In this document: positions 1 through 9,673 of the stretch, piece after piece | How the letters are laid out: every line of letters begins with the position of its first letter | Numbering within the stretch: position 1 is the first letter of the stretch | From: Tiliqua scincoides | Lineage: Eukaryota; Chordata; Lepidosauria; Squamata; Scincidae | Direction: 5' to 3' | Length of the DNA: 64,000 nucleotides | Assembly (NCBI RefSeq): GCF_035046505.1 | Contig: NC_089823.1 | Coordinates: 5,537,267 to 5,601,266, forward strand | Made by a program: the position numbers and the translations under genes | Notes under the pieces: model-generated | What the model was told of the DNA's origin: nothing | What the model saw: the letters and a program-made list of their open reading frames with translations, nothing else | Databases searched by the model: none

Positions 1-10
1 GAATAACTTG

Positions 11-234
11 CACTAGTTCTCAAACGTTTTAGCATCATGACCACCTAAAAAAAGTTTCGCTTTACCAGCTCTCAAACCTCTGTGGCTACCATGGTGACTG
101 GGCAGCAGTGCTCCCCCAAGTAGCAGGTTGTTTAGCCCTTGATGCACATAGCCTCATCTGCCCTGACAGTTTTGTGACCTACCAAAATTTGGATCGTGAC
201 CCACTGGTGAGTCACATGGATTCACAGTTTGGGA
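11..234. mobile_element. hAT-type short non-autonomous transposon
   Basis: The left end reads CACTAGTTCTCAAACG and the right end, reversed, CAATGGTTCCCAAACTG. These are imperfect terminal inverted repeats of the form common in vertebrate hAT elements. No target duplication can be verified because the left flank is close to the window edge. There is no coding capacity. Confidence 0.55.
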
Positions 235-248
235 ACCATTGATTTAGA

Positions 249-525
249 GGTTTGTTGTTGGCATCCTTCTGTCTCAGAAGACTATGGTATCTTGCACTGA
301 ATAGTGGTTCTGGAACAGAGTGTCCTCTCAGGGCGCAAAGCCTGGGTAAAGTAGATATGGAGGATAGACTGTTTCCCATGCAGCAAATCCCCCCTCTCCA
401 CGTCGCTGGAATGGTCCAATGGAAAGGCAGAAGCCAATATGGTTGGTTCCAGCGGCATCACAGGAGTTGCCAGAACGTGACTGTGTACAGCCGCAAACTG
501 CCTCAGGGACTCCTGAGATTATACA
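249..525 (-). mobile_element. LINE 3'-end fragment sharing the GTTGGCAnCCTTC tail
   Basis: Starts GTTGGCATCCTTCTGTCTC and continues with a non-coding block that reappears in opposite orientation at 61690-62118: the shared part includes a CAGCAAATCCCCCCTCTCC-like core and a CTGCCTCAGGGACT end. Its terminal tail resembles that of the LINE at 701-1350, so it is probably an older or variant 3' end mobilised by the same machinery. Clade not determined. Confidence 0.6.
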
Positions 526-599
526 ACAGCAAACCCTGCTCCTATTCACATTTCCTCAAACTAGCATGATCAAGACTTATGTACACTGAGGAGAGAGAT

Positions 600-1475
600 G
601 AAAGTTTTCACAATACTAGAACAGGGGGACGACACACATCAATTTGGCAGAAGTTGTAGGACAGAAAAAGGAGGTACTTTTTCACACCACACATCATTGT
701 GTTGGCAACCTTCAGTCTCGAAAGACTATGGTATCGCGCTCTGAATGGTGGTTCTGGAACAGCGTCTAGTGTGGCTGAAAAGGCCGATTTGGGAGTGACA
801 ATCCCTTCCACACCGGGAGCAAGTGCAGTCTGTCCCTGGTCTGTCTCCCTGGCTGTGGGCCTTCCTTCTTTGCCTCTTTGCCTCAGACTGTTGGCCAAGT
901 GTCTCTTCAAACTGGGAAAGGCCATGCTGCACAGCCCGCCTCCAAGCGGGCCGCTCAGAGGCCAGGGTTTCCCACCTGTTGAGGTCCACTCCTAAGGTCT
1001 TCAGATCCCTCTTGCAGATGTCCTTGTATCGCAGCTGTGGTCTACCTGTAGGGCACTTTCCTTGCACGACTTCTCCATAGAGGAGATCCTTTGGGATCCG
1101 GCCATCATCCATTCTCACAACATGACCGAGCCAATGCAAGTGTCTCTGTTTCAGCAGTGCATACATGCTAGGGATTCCAGCACATTCCAGGACTGTGTTG
1201 TTTGGAACTTTGTCCTGCCAGGTGATGCCGAGGATGCGTTGGAGGCAGCGCATGTGGAAAGCGTTCAGTTTCCTCTCCTGTTGTGAGCGAAGAGTCCATG
1301 ACTCGCTGCAGTACAGAAGTGTACTCAGGACGCAAGCTCTGTAGATCACACACATCATTAGTGTGTGGAATTCCCTGCCACAAGCTGTGGTGATGGCCAC
1401 TAGCCTGGATGGTATGAAAAGGGGAATCAGACAAATTCATGAAGAGCAGAACTATCAATGGCTACTATTCATAAC
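600..1475 (+). mobile_element. CR1-type LINE 3' end, split by a LINE insertion
   Basis: Bases about 600-700 and 1351-1475 together give the CR1 3' region seen at 35690-36067: a tract ending in TTTTTCACACC, then GTGTGGAATTCCCTGCCAC and the GGGGAATCAGACAAATTC segment. The element at 701-1350 interrupts it. Confidence 0.7.
701..1350 (-). mobile_element. LINE fragment: C-terminal part of reverse-transcriptase ORF plus 3' tail
   Basis: The minus frame is open across the fragment. It begins near YRACVLSTLLYCSESWTL and continues through RILGITWQDKVPNNTVLE, the WLGHVVRMDDGRIPKDLL block and GRPQLRYKDICKRDLK. It ends with a cysteine/histidine finger of the form C-x2-C...H-x3-C (CSRCGRDCHS...SHTRRC). 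This is the usual C-terminal end of non-LTR retrotransposon ORF2 proteins. The left end (701) is the element's 3' terminus GTTGGCAACCTTCAG reversed. Flanks repeat ACACATCATT on both sides, a likely target duplication, so this is a 5'-truncated insertion into a CR1. Clade (L2/RTE-like) not settled. Confidence 0.88.
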
Positions 1476-4139
1476 GCCTGCAAACTAACTCTGATTCAGC
1501 AGCAGTATGGTTCTGAATATCAGTTACCAAAAAGCAGGGCAAGAGAGAAGTATCCTCTGTCTACTGCTTGTGGCCCGCTCGAGAAACACAACTGGACGAG
1601 ATGGATCTTTGGCTTGATCCAGCTTTTTAATATTCTTAGGGAAAGTTCAGGAGAAGTTCTGTCTTACTCCTAACTTGCACAGTTTTAAATCAAACACTAC
1701 ACCTGTACCTTTAAATGCAGGCTTCTGTTGTAAGGCAATACTGTAACTGTTTTCAGAAGAAGCTGGCAGGAAGATCTGTAGAAGAATTTGTGGAGGGGGG
1801 CAGAGAAAGCGATACAGTAGCAGCATCTTCCCTTGAAGTCTCAAAGTTTTTAAGTATATAGGCAGCTTTCAGGCTGCAACTTGGCAATTCAAGGTGTAAG
1901 GCATACTCTATACATGAAGACAAAGCTCAGGTATCAAGTGACAGGCACTGGATGAATTCCCAATAACTCTTGACTAGATCAAGCATATTAAACACAGAGT
2001 ATGTTTCAAAGGACAGAACTAAGGAGGAAAACCATTATATTTAGCCTGTCAACTAGAAATGTCAAAGGACTGTATTGAGAAATGAAGTTGGCACTGATCA
2101 TCAAGCCCTTCCAGCACAAATTCAAGCTGAACACCACATCAAAAGAAAAGCTGAAAGAAGCTGAAGCAGCAACCAGATTAAGCTACACTTAGATAACAAC
2201 CCATCATCAACAGAAAGATTGCCCAATTTTGCTTGGTCTCCTGTGACCCTCAACACACAAGTTTCACAACACTGCAAGAGTCATACCAACAAGAATGTCA
2301 TCCATTAAACAAGTCAAGGAAGAGAAACATTAGACTAGGCCAGAAAATAGCACAAAACATTGCACTCCTCTTGCAATCAGCAAACTGCCTTCATCCTCCC
2401 AACCCCCCCCCAAAAGGATTATGGTTTTGATTATCGCACTCAACAACAGAAGGTAATAAGGGTAGCTACAGAACAGATACTGTTCAAATAAAAAGGCATT
2501 AATAAAAGTTGCATACACAAAGGTAAAAAATTTATCAGGAACCCATCACCCCCTGCCCGTCCAATTAAGGGAGCACAATCCCAGCCCCTGGCCTCAGTAT
2601 TTCAAAAGGTAGTGAAGAAACATCACTATCTTTCCTTTTACCACCACTATGAAACCTAATAGGCATTCTTGATCAAAGACATCCTCTCTATCATCCTAAG
2701 TCCTCCTTCCTAATAATTCCTATGTCAACAGCACTGCACTGTTCTCCTTTGCCCATCAAGTTTCCATAAAAAGGAAGCAAGCAAACAGACTGCTTCAGAC
2801 CTTAATCAGCAGAGAACTATAAAACAGGCCACCTGAAAACAGTAAGGTCAGTCAGCAAATCTCTAACCAGAAATCAGACTTTTGAAGCTCATTTCCCAGT
2901 ATTTAGCAGTGTACCATGACAAGAGTTGAAGTAGCCCACATGATTAACCAACAAACCAAAATCAAATGTGGTTTCAGATCCTGGTTTGCTCCATACTTGT
3001 GATTTGAAGTTATCTTCAGTCCCTGAGTTTTCACACAACACAAAACTGAAGTAAAAACTTTTATTCTCATGCAAGGAAGAGAGGGGACAGACCACTCAAG
3101 CCGCAATGTGCAGAGCCTAATTCACACCACAGGAAACTATCATTTCCTATATCATGTCTGAACCAGTTACTGCCTTCTTTCCAGTTTCAAATATGGGGAG
3201 ATGCAAGAAAAGCATTTCAAGTTGTCAGAAACCATTCTATGATTGCTTCCTTTGCCTAAGCAGTCTTGTGAGTCTTCTGAAACCTTCTCACAATCTTCTG
3301 GTGCCAATACAAATCTGCATGAAAACCTTCAAATCCATCTTTGGATTTTACAAACAGCAGACTGTTGGGGATCTACAGTAGGCCACCATTATTCTCCCTG
3401 TGTAGCCTGATGAAGAATCCTATAGAATTTCAAAACTTGCTATTTAACACTGCTATGTTTAGCTGATCCTAATAAAGGAATTACCCTACTTTGGATTTTT
3501 CTTCTAAATCAGGGTCACACTTGTTTCATATAATGGGCTGGACAGCATTCATAGTGCCTGATGAGGGCCACAGCTGACATCATTAAGCAGGAAGTGACAT
3601 CATTAAGCAGGTGATGACTAGATATAAGCACTTTGTTCTCACATAGAAACTCATTAGCTGCAAATGACAGAAGAGAAAATGTGCAAATCTTGTTCATAAT
3701 TTCAAGGTAGGAGAGAGACCATTTATCAAGCTAGCAGAGCACAATTACAATGGGGGTCAGATACAATGATTCTGAGGGCCATACCCGACCCACAGGCCTT
3801 ATGTTTGACACCCCTGCTCCAAATGAACCAACAAGGCCACCTTCATTTTTTAAGATGGCACCTGAATTGAAACAAAAACTTAAAATGTTTATGTTTGACT
3901 TCCTGGTGAAGAGGTACATGCCCCGACAGCTCTGTTATGGCTCTCCCTCTGTTGTCCTTAAAGAACTGAAAGTTTAAAATGAGTGGGGTCATCAAAATAT
4001 GGTTTCCCCAGCAACCAAAACAATACACAGTGGATAACACAAGTTCAGCCACCACAGTACAGTGCTTTCCACGCTCTATTGCACACAGCTCTATGGCACT
4101 GTCAAAAGTAAAAGCTTGTGCAGTTTCTCCACAGGTCAC
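1476..4139. other. UVRAG intron sequence with no recognised gene
   Basis: A- and T-rich ordinary sequence. Open frames are short and have no recognisable protein. The only repeat I recognise is a hAT remnant near 3745-3819. A direct repeat GACATCATTAAGCAG occurs twice near 3578-3612. Confidence 0.6.
3745..3819 (-). mobile_element. hAT end remnant
   Basis: The reverse strand starts CAGGGGTGTCAAACATAAGG, followed by a segment rich in GGCC(C)/GGGTC. This is the typical left end of reptilian hAT elements that begin CAGGGGTGTCAAAC. The other end is missing or decayed. Confidence 0.5.
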
Positions 4140-4490
4140 TAGGAGAGTTAGAATAGACAAAAGAAAACTTTTTTTTCACCCAGTGGCTAATTAATCTGTA
4201 GAACTCCTTGACACAGGATGTGGTGACAGCATCTGGCCTAGATACCTTTAAAAGGAGATTGGACAGATTTCTGAAAGAAAAGTCCATCACAGACTACAGG
4301 CCATGATGGTTATGTGCAAACTCCTGGTTTTAGAAGTAGCTACCTGAGAATACCAGATGCAAAGGAGTGGCAACATACTGCAGATATCTTGCTGTCTTGT
4401 GTGCTCTCAGAAGCATCTAGTGGGCCACTGTGCGATACAGGAAGCTAGATGGGCCTTGGGCCTGATCAAGCAGGAGCCTTTTTTTAGTTT
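4140..4490 (+). mobile_element. CR1-type LINE 3' end
   Basis: Plus strand carries the ordered CR1 blocks: AGAATAGACAAAAGAAAA, then GTAGAACTCCTTGACACAG, CCTTTAAAAGGAGATTGGAC, GATACAGGAAGCTAGATGGG and GGCCTGATCAAGCAGGAGCC. Diverged from the younger copies. Confidence 0.8.
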
Positions 4491-5750
4491 ATTTTGAGAT
4501 GTAAGAACTTGGCTGTTATTTAGCCAAGCAAAGGGCAAATTGCTTGACTGATCTAGTAATTTACTGAAACCCCTCTTATTACGCTAGTACATTAGTACTC
4601 AACCAGTGTTGTACACAACTAGATATTCCATAAGGGAAAAAAGGGGCACACTGTCCCCACCACAACACAGTATGAATTCAGAACTGCAGCCCTGTCCATC
4701 TGTACCAGCAAACTTGCAAAAAGTCTTATGACACTTGATTAATATATTTATTTCCGCACAAGCATTCATGGGTTACAAACCACTTCATCAGTAGTATCTG
4801 ATGAAGTGGATTGCAGTTCACAAGATCTTATGCTGAAAAATGTTTAAGGATTTTTAACGGCACGAGACAGCTTACTAGATGCACACTGAAGGAGACTGAC
4901 CAACTTACTTCACCTGAGACCACCTTCCTTGGAGTCCCTGCAAATGGGAGATCTCATAAAATCAAAGGACCATTCTTTCCCAGCATTATTATCACACCAA
5001 CAGCTACCTCCCTCCTCCTCCATTACACCCAGTAATCTTCTTGTATCTGTATTCTCACTGCTAGAAACTTTTCTTCATATATTGAAGTATCTCACCCTTA
5101 CTTCGTGGAAATTACTTGCTTGTAACTCTCTTTAACATCATACTGAATTCACAACCAGGATGGTTAGGCAGTAACCAGAGGGGAAGCATTCTCCCCCTTT
5201 CCATTGCACAGGTGATAAGGGGGTTCCTACTCACTCATTTTACCATCTGCAAACACAAAATTAGATGAAGGTGTTAAATTCACCCAGAGCACCACATGAA
5301 GAGTACAAATGACTTCTTGTGGACTCCTGAAACAGTTTTGTTACTAACTATTGCCTCATTTCCATACAAGCATCCAGCCCCCAAATGCAGGTAGATCTTT
5401 TCAGCCTACACTGTCAACATTAGGAAATCCCTCTCTCTCTCTACAAACACACAGATAGCAATTTCCAAACCAGGAACATTAATCATTCCCTAATGTAGGT
5501 TGCCTCAGGATAGAAGCAATTTCTCTCCACCTCAAAATCCACTAACCACAGCTGTTACCCACATTAGGAAATCCAGTCTCCATTCTCTATCATTCCTTCA
5601 ATTCCTCAGCCACTACTCATTGGATATCTAAACAACGTATGTGAAGAAGCACCTTTTCTCTAGCCTCATCTGAATTCCTTAAAGCAACTTATATTCAGTA
5701 TTATACAACTATGTGTGTTCAAAGAGCTTTACATGCATTATCATGCAGAA
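4491..5750. other. UVRAG intron sequence, no features seen
   Basis: No gene, RNA gene or well-defined repeat recognised. A short inverted pair CACTTCATCAG / CTGATGAAGTG lies near 4780-4810. Confidence 0.5.
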
Positions 5751-6000
5751 CAGTGGTTCCCAACCTGGGATATGTGTATCCCTAGTTGCCAGGATTTTTA
5801 GGGGTACTTGAAAAAGAACTGAACAGGTCTGTATTAGAATGCCTTGTGGGGCCAGTAAGGCAGTAAGGAAGGCAGCTAGCTGGCTGGGAAAACCCCAGCA
5901 ACTGCTAGTTTCTGGTCATCAATATTAGATATGGATCAGTAGTTGAAAATATATAAATTTGAAATAAAGAGAACTATATTAATTACAAACATTTTGATAA
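5751..6000 (+). mobile_element. Probable hAT-type element, left end only
   Basis: Begins CAGTGGTTCCCAACCTGGG, a standard hAT terminal sequence. The matching right end was not found, so the right limit is a guess. Confidence 0.4.
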
Positions 6001-6334
6001 TATGAGGGGTACAATTTATGGAAATAGGCTGCCAAGAGATACATGTGAAAAATCATTGGGATCCACTGGTCTCATTAGAGTCAATTGGGCTTATTCTCGG
6101 ATAAGTGTGGACAGGATTGAAGCTTTAACTTCTACTATACTGAACAGCATGACCCCAGAAATTGCTTTTGCCTGGTCCTGTCAGCACTTCATTATCCAGC
6201 TCTTCCCCAATATGAAGGAGACACCACTGTCTATCTCAGCCAAAGGCCCCTCAGCAGGACATTAACCCCCTCCTGCCTGCAGCCCCCAAGGCTGGTGATC
6301 ACCCCTGCACCTCTCGTACTGGCCCATTAACCCT

Positions 6335-6645
6335 TTGAACATAGGAACACTGACCCCATGGGACACTTCGAAGGGGGCCCATCTAGTCCAGCTTCCTGTG
6401 TCTCACAGTGGCCCACCAAATGCCTCAGGAAGCATACAAGACAACAAGAGACCTGCATCCTGGTGCCCTCTAGTGCACCCCACATTCTGAGGTCACCTAC
6501 TTCTAACACCAGGAGGTTGCACATACCCACCACAGCTTGCAACCTGTGATGGACTTTTCTTCCCAAAATCTGTCCAATCCCCTCTTAAAGGCAGCTAGGC
6601 CAGGCACCATAATCTCACCCTGTGGCAAGGAGTTCCACAGACTAA
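6335..6645 (-). mobile_element. CR1-type LINE 3' end
   Basis: Reverse orientation: GGAACATAGG-like terminus at the left, then GGGCCCATCTAGTCCAGCTT, the GCATCCTGGTGCCCTC block, AATCCCCTCTTAAAGGCAGC and GGCAAGGAGTTCCACAGACT. Covers the full 3' region seen in the young copies. Confidence 0.85.
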
Positions 6646-7268
6646 TTACACAGGCACATAAGCAGAGACCCACTGGATCAAGCCAAAGGGGACCCGTCCA
6701 GTCCAGCTTCCTGTATCTCATAGCAACCCACCAGATGCTGCAGGGAACACACAAGACCACAAGAGTCCTGTACCTGGGTCAGACGCCATCGCATCCTGCA
6801 GCAGGAAGTTCTACAGAGTAATTACAGAGGAACATAGGAAGAGCCCTGCTGGATCAGGCTTAGAGCCCACCTGGTCCAGCTTCCTGCATCTCGCAGCGGC
6901 CCAGCAGATACCTCAGGGAGCACAAGGCCTGTGTCCAGGTCAGACACCATCCCCACATCCTGTGGCAGGGGGTTCCACAGACTAAATAGAAAGGATGAAC
7001 TAAAGGCCCACCTAGTCCAGCTTCCTGCACCTCACAGCAGCCCAGCAGATGCCTCAGGGGGCAAAAGAAGCCTGTGCCTGGGCCAGATGCTCTCCCCACA
7101 TGCTGTGGCAGGGAGTTCCACAGAGTGACTGCAGCACACAGGGAGGCTGCTGGACCAGCCAGGGCCCACCCGGTCCAGCTTCCCACGGACGCCTCAGGGA
7201 GCACGAGGTCCGTGCCTGGGCAGACGCCCTCCCCACGTCCTGCGGCAGGGAGTTCCGCAGACCAGCCC
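6646..7268 (-). repeat. Four degenerate tandem short CR1 tails next to UVRAG exon 1
   Basis: Units of roughly 135-180 bp begin near 6646, 6827, 6990 and 7137. Each has a GGATCAGG-like start, the GTCCAGCTTCC core, a CTCAGGGAGCAC block and then directly the GGCAGG(G/A)GTTCCACAGA block; the middle of the CR1 3' region is missing in each. Units become more GC-rich toward exon 1, and the last ends about 30 bp from the splice donor. Tandem expansion of one internally deleted unit is my inference. Confidence 0.75.
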
Positions 7269-7299
7269 GCCTCCTCGGGCAGCGCAGCAGGGCACCCAC

Positions 7300-7383
7300 C
7301 TGCTGGGAGGGCAGCTCCACGTGCAGGGCGCGGGAGGCGGGGCCCGGCGGCGGCAGGACGGCGGTGGCGGCGCCCTGGCTCAT
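7300..7383 (-). CDS. UVRAG: UVRAG exon 1 (first coding exon, 28 codons)
   Basis: UVRAG is a subunit of PI3-kinase class III complex II with Beclin 1, VPS34 and VPS15. It works in autophagosome and endosome maturation and in endosomal trafficking. The exon starts at ATG 7383 with MSQGAATAVLPPPGP and ends with ARALHVELPSQQ-like residues (here SRALHVELPSQQ), the end of human UVRAG exon 1. It stops at a phase-0 donor, CAG|GTGGGT. The N-terminal proline/alanine tail is about 11 residues shorter than the human one as I remember it. The start was chosen because it gives the MS... N-terminus; an in-frame ATG 33 nt upstream (MPPPRRS...) is less likely. The C2 domain, coiled coil and C-terminal regions lie outside the window. 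Identification rests on a short but distinctive match plus gene order beside DGAT2. Confidence 0.93.
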
Positions 7384-7438
7384 GCTGGCGGGGCGCGAGC
7401 GGCGGGGAGGCGGCAAGAGGGGCCCGGGCGGCGGCGCC

Positions 7439-7446
7439 TGCGCATG
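7439..7446. promoter_or_regulatory. NRF1-like site
   Basis: TGCGCATG, most of the palindromic NRF1 consensus YGCGCAYGCGC, lies about 56 bp upstream of the UVRAG start codon inside the CpG island. Short match; suggestive only. Confidence 0.4.
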
Positions 7447-7492
7447 GGGCCGCTCCCTCGGCCCCGCAGCCGCCGGGGGAAAGGGTTGACGG

Positions 7493-7500
7493 TGACGTCA
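7493..7500. promoter_or_regulatory. Full palindromic CRE, TGACGTCA
   Basis: A perfect CREB/ATF site, TGACGTCA, 110 bp upstream of the UVRAG ATG. Function inferred from motif and position. Confidence 0.65.
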
Positions 7501-7628
7501 CACGCTCACGGCTCCTGCCCAGAGGCCGCTCGCGGGCCGCCTCGCTCTCGCGCGCGCCTTCCTCAAGCAGCAGCCATGTTCTCTCCCGCATCGCTCAGGA
7601 CTGCGCGGTGGACAAACGCCGCTCGCTG

Positions 7629-7831
7629 ATTGGCTCCGGGCGCCGGAGGGCGGGGCTCCGGCCCCACAGGCCGCGTTTCTATTGGACGACGCGCGCGTCG
7701 ATCCGAAGCCACGTCCGTCTCCTGTCTCTGTCAAATCCTTCTGACAACGACGCTCTCTCGCCTCGCACCTCATTGGCTGGTGGGCTGCCAGGAGGGCGGG
7801 ACTAGAGTCTTAAAGGGACCCACGCGATTGG
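7629..7831 (-). promoter_or_regulatory. Four CCAAT boxes in UVRAG orientation
   Basis: ATTGG on the plus strand (CCAAT on the transcribed-gene strand) occurs at 7629-7633, 7681-7685, 7772-7776 and 7827-7831. All four have the same orientation and sit in GC-rich context, as expected for an NF-Y promoter. Confidence 0.6.
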
Positions 7832-7894
7832 ATCGCGTGAGCTGGGTGTTTTGGTGGGGGGGCGAGGCTTGAGCGTCATGTGGGCCATGTTTTT

Positions 7895-7904
7895 GTCACG
7901 TGAT
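7895..7904. promoter_or_regulatory. CLEAR-like E-box (TFEB/TFE3 type)
   Basis: GTCACGTGAT matches nine of ten positions of the CLEAR consensus GTCACGTGAC. It lies about 510 bp upstream of the UVRAG start codon. UVRAG is a reported member of the TFEB autophagy programme, so the site fits; binding is not shown by sequence. Confidence 0.55.
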
Positions 7905-7995
7905 GGCCAAGGACCAGGGAAGCGAGTGGGGAGGGGAGGCTGTCGCCTTGGCAACAGAAGAGGCTGAACCCAGCCTTGAGGTCTAGTGATGCTGC

Positions 7996-8013
7996 TACCC
8001 ACAATGCATTGCT
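7996..8013 (+). promoter_or_regulatory. ZNF143/Staf (SPH-type) site
   Basis: TACCCACAATGCATTGCT fits 17 of 18 positions of the Staf/ZNF143 consensus YWCCCRNMATSCMYYRCR. ZNF143 sites typically lie close to transcription starts. Placed at the upstream edge of the UVRAG promoter region. Confidence 0.6.
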
Positions 8014-8037
8014 AGGCCTGCAGGAGGAAGGCTGGAG

Positions 8038-8180
8038 CTCTCTCTCACACACATACCTCTGTCTCTGTGATAGAGACAGTGGAGCCCTTGGCTGCCTCCC
8101 TCACACACACACACACACACAGAAGAACTCTGTGTGTGCCTGTGTGAGAGATAAACAGAACCCTGCAAGGGCCCCTCTAC

Positions 8181-8225
<45 letters not shown>

Positions 8226-8386
8226 AGGCTCCCTCCCTCCCATATACACACACGCACACACGCAACCCTTTTGTGTCTCAGGTCCATGCAAGGGCTCCCT
8301 CCTCTCTCTCACACACGCACGCAAACACACAAACACACATGGGCTCCCTCTCTCACACACACAACCTGCAAGGGCTCCACACTCTA

Positions 8387-8436
<50 letters not shown>

Positions 8437-8438
8437 GG
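8038..8438. repeat. Compound (CT)n(CA)n low-complexity tract
   Basis: Alternating runs of CT and CA, including long CA runs near 8100, 8205 and 8402. They are separated by short anchors such as TGCAAGGGCTCC, ACCTGCAAGGGCTCC and GGCTCCCTC, which recur about every 60-120 bp. The pattern looks like a degenerate minisatellite. Long open frames here are artefacts of the repeat. The tract ends where the duplicated DGAT2 block begins. Confidence 0.85.
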
Positions 8439-9249
8439 CTTTACCCACCCAGAAATCCCCTTGTGCTGTGTGTTACTCTGTCTCAAGAGTAGTTCTGTAC
8501 AATAGTATTTGCTACAGTGCCAGCAAAAAAGGGTCTAAAAACCAGTGTGGCTGCACTGTGTGAGTGCAGACTATCACACAAAACACACTCTGGCTTTTAA
8601 ACTAGGAAGGGAAGGATGTTGCCCATAAATAGTCAGACATGCCTTTGCAACCAGGAGCACTAGAACATCTTCCCTTTTCCTCCCATTAACATTTCTATTC
8701 CTGCCATGTGATGAAGTTCTGAGCCCAGACACGGCCTTGGTGGGGTGGGAAAGGACAAAACCTAACTCTCTGAATTTCTCTGCTGCCATCCCCACTGTCC
8801 CTACACACTCATTTCCCCTTTTGTACCATCTTCCTTTCCCTTCTTTGTGAAGGGAGAGAGTTTGTAAAACAATCAATTGACATAAGTCACCTGAATTCAT
8901 TTAATTCTCATCTCAGACAGGTGGGGTTTAGTGTCTAAGGGTACAAAGTAAGCTAGCTCAATCAATAGGACTTACATTCTGGTCAGAGTTTAGGATTGCA
9001 GCCTGAATCAGCCAAGGTTGGTTCTCTTAGACCATGTGTGGTCCCCACCTCCGACACACCACCAGGTCCTAAATCCAACCACTCCAATAGCTCAAGAGGT
9101 TGCCTGAGGCAATATATATTTAGGCGTGCCAATCAAGCTGCACACAGCCTGGAAAATAGATGCTTGTAGCAGAAAACTACCTTTGATGCCAATTCTCAAG
9201 CAAGTCACTGCTGAACCTCCCCAGATCAAGTCACTGTTCCCCCTTGCTG

Positions 9250-9404
9250 TCAATTGACTTCCAAGACCGCTGACTCTGGCAGGCCAAATTTCATCTTGTA
9301 CTTGTCAAAGAGTTTAATCAGAGAGTTCATGTAGAGGCTGTGATAAAAGTCTACTTGTTTCAGGCTCGGATTTTCAATTTTTGGAATGGTGATGGGCTCT
9401 CCAA
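9250..9404 (-). pseudogene. DGAT2 pseudogene exon 8 relic
   Basis: 155 nt, same length as parental exon 8, open to the same TGA after LEVN. It begins with VGEPITIPKIENPSLKQV after a TTTCAG-like acceptor. Few substitutions, for example KYKMKFG for KYKTKFG. Confidence 0.92.
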
Positions 9405-9455
9405 CTGAAAGAAAAAACAAGGTACAAAACATGGTGAGTTCAGATAGGGTTGAGG

Positions 9456-9673
9456 CAGTGGCATAGCTAGAGGGGGTGCAAAGCACTAAGTTTCGCAGGG
9501 AGGCTCACCGTGATGTGCACGTGGCCCCTCCCCTTTGGAGCCATTCCTGGTGGTGGAAGGCAAATGCCTTCATTTTGCCCCCACTGCCTGGAATGTCTCC
9601 AAAGGGGAGGGGGAGAGGCCACTTGCATGCCGCACTGAGACTCTCTGCAAAACCCCTTCTAGCTACGCCACTG
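9456..9673. mobile_element. hAT-type MITE (GTGCAAAGCACTAAG family), copy A ortholog
   Basis: Long inverted ends: CAGTGGCATAGCTAGAGGGG on the left, CTAGCTACGCCACTG on the right. Flanks GGTTGAGG / GACTGAGG are decayed 8-bp target repeats. The same insertion is at 21004-21234, so it predates the duplication. Confidence 0.85.

Larger units (their letters stand above)
1..7299 (-). other. UVRAG: UVRAG intron 1, 5' portion (continues beyond the window)
   Basis: Everything from the splice donor after UVRAG exon 1 down to base 1 should be intron 1. I found no stretch resembling UVRAG exon 2, which in the human protein follows directly after LPSQQ. The intron holds hAT-type elements, CR1 3' ends, a LINE nested in a CR1, and ordinary sequence with no coding signal. 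Assignment as intron rests on exon 1 and the conserved gene order. Confidence 0.8.
7180..7830 (-). promoter_or_regulatory. UVRAG: CpG-island promoter of UVRAG
   Basis: This stretch is very rich in G, C and CpG compared with its surroundings and contains UVRAG exon 1. No TATA box is obvious. On the minus strand upstream of the start codon are a full CRE, an NRF1-like site and four CCAAT boxes (separate entries). This is the layout of a broad housekeeping-type promoter. Confidence 0.85.

Noticed and set aside
726-1400. 224-aa minus-strand open frame as a host gene
   Set aside because: It is the C-terminal part of a LINE reverse-transcriptase frame plus flanking CR1 sequence.
6860-7591. 243-aa minus-strand frame across the UVRAG CpG island
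   Set aside because: A GC-rich open frame crossing CR1 tails, exon 1 and promoter in the wrong frame. The true UVRAG exon is 7300-7383.
7976-8563. 195-aa frame rich in Ser/His/Thr
   Set aside because: Translation of the (CT)n(CA)n tract; low complexity, no start context or homology.
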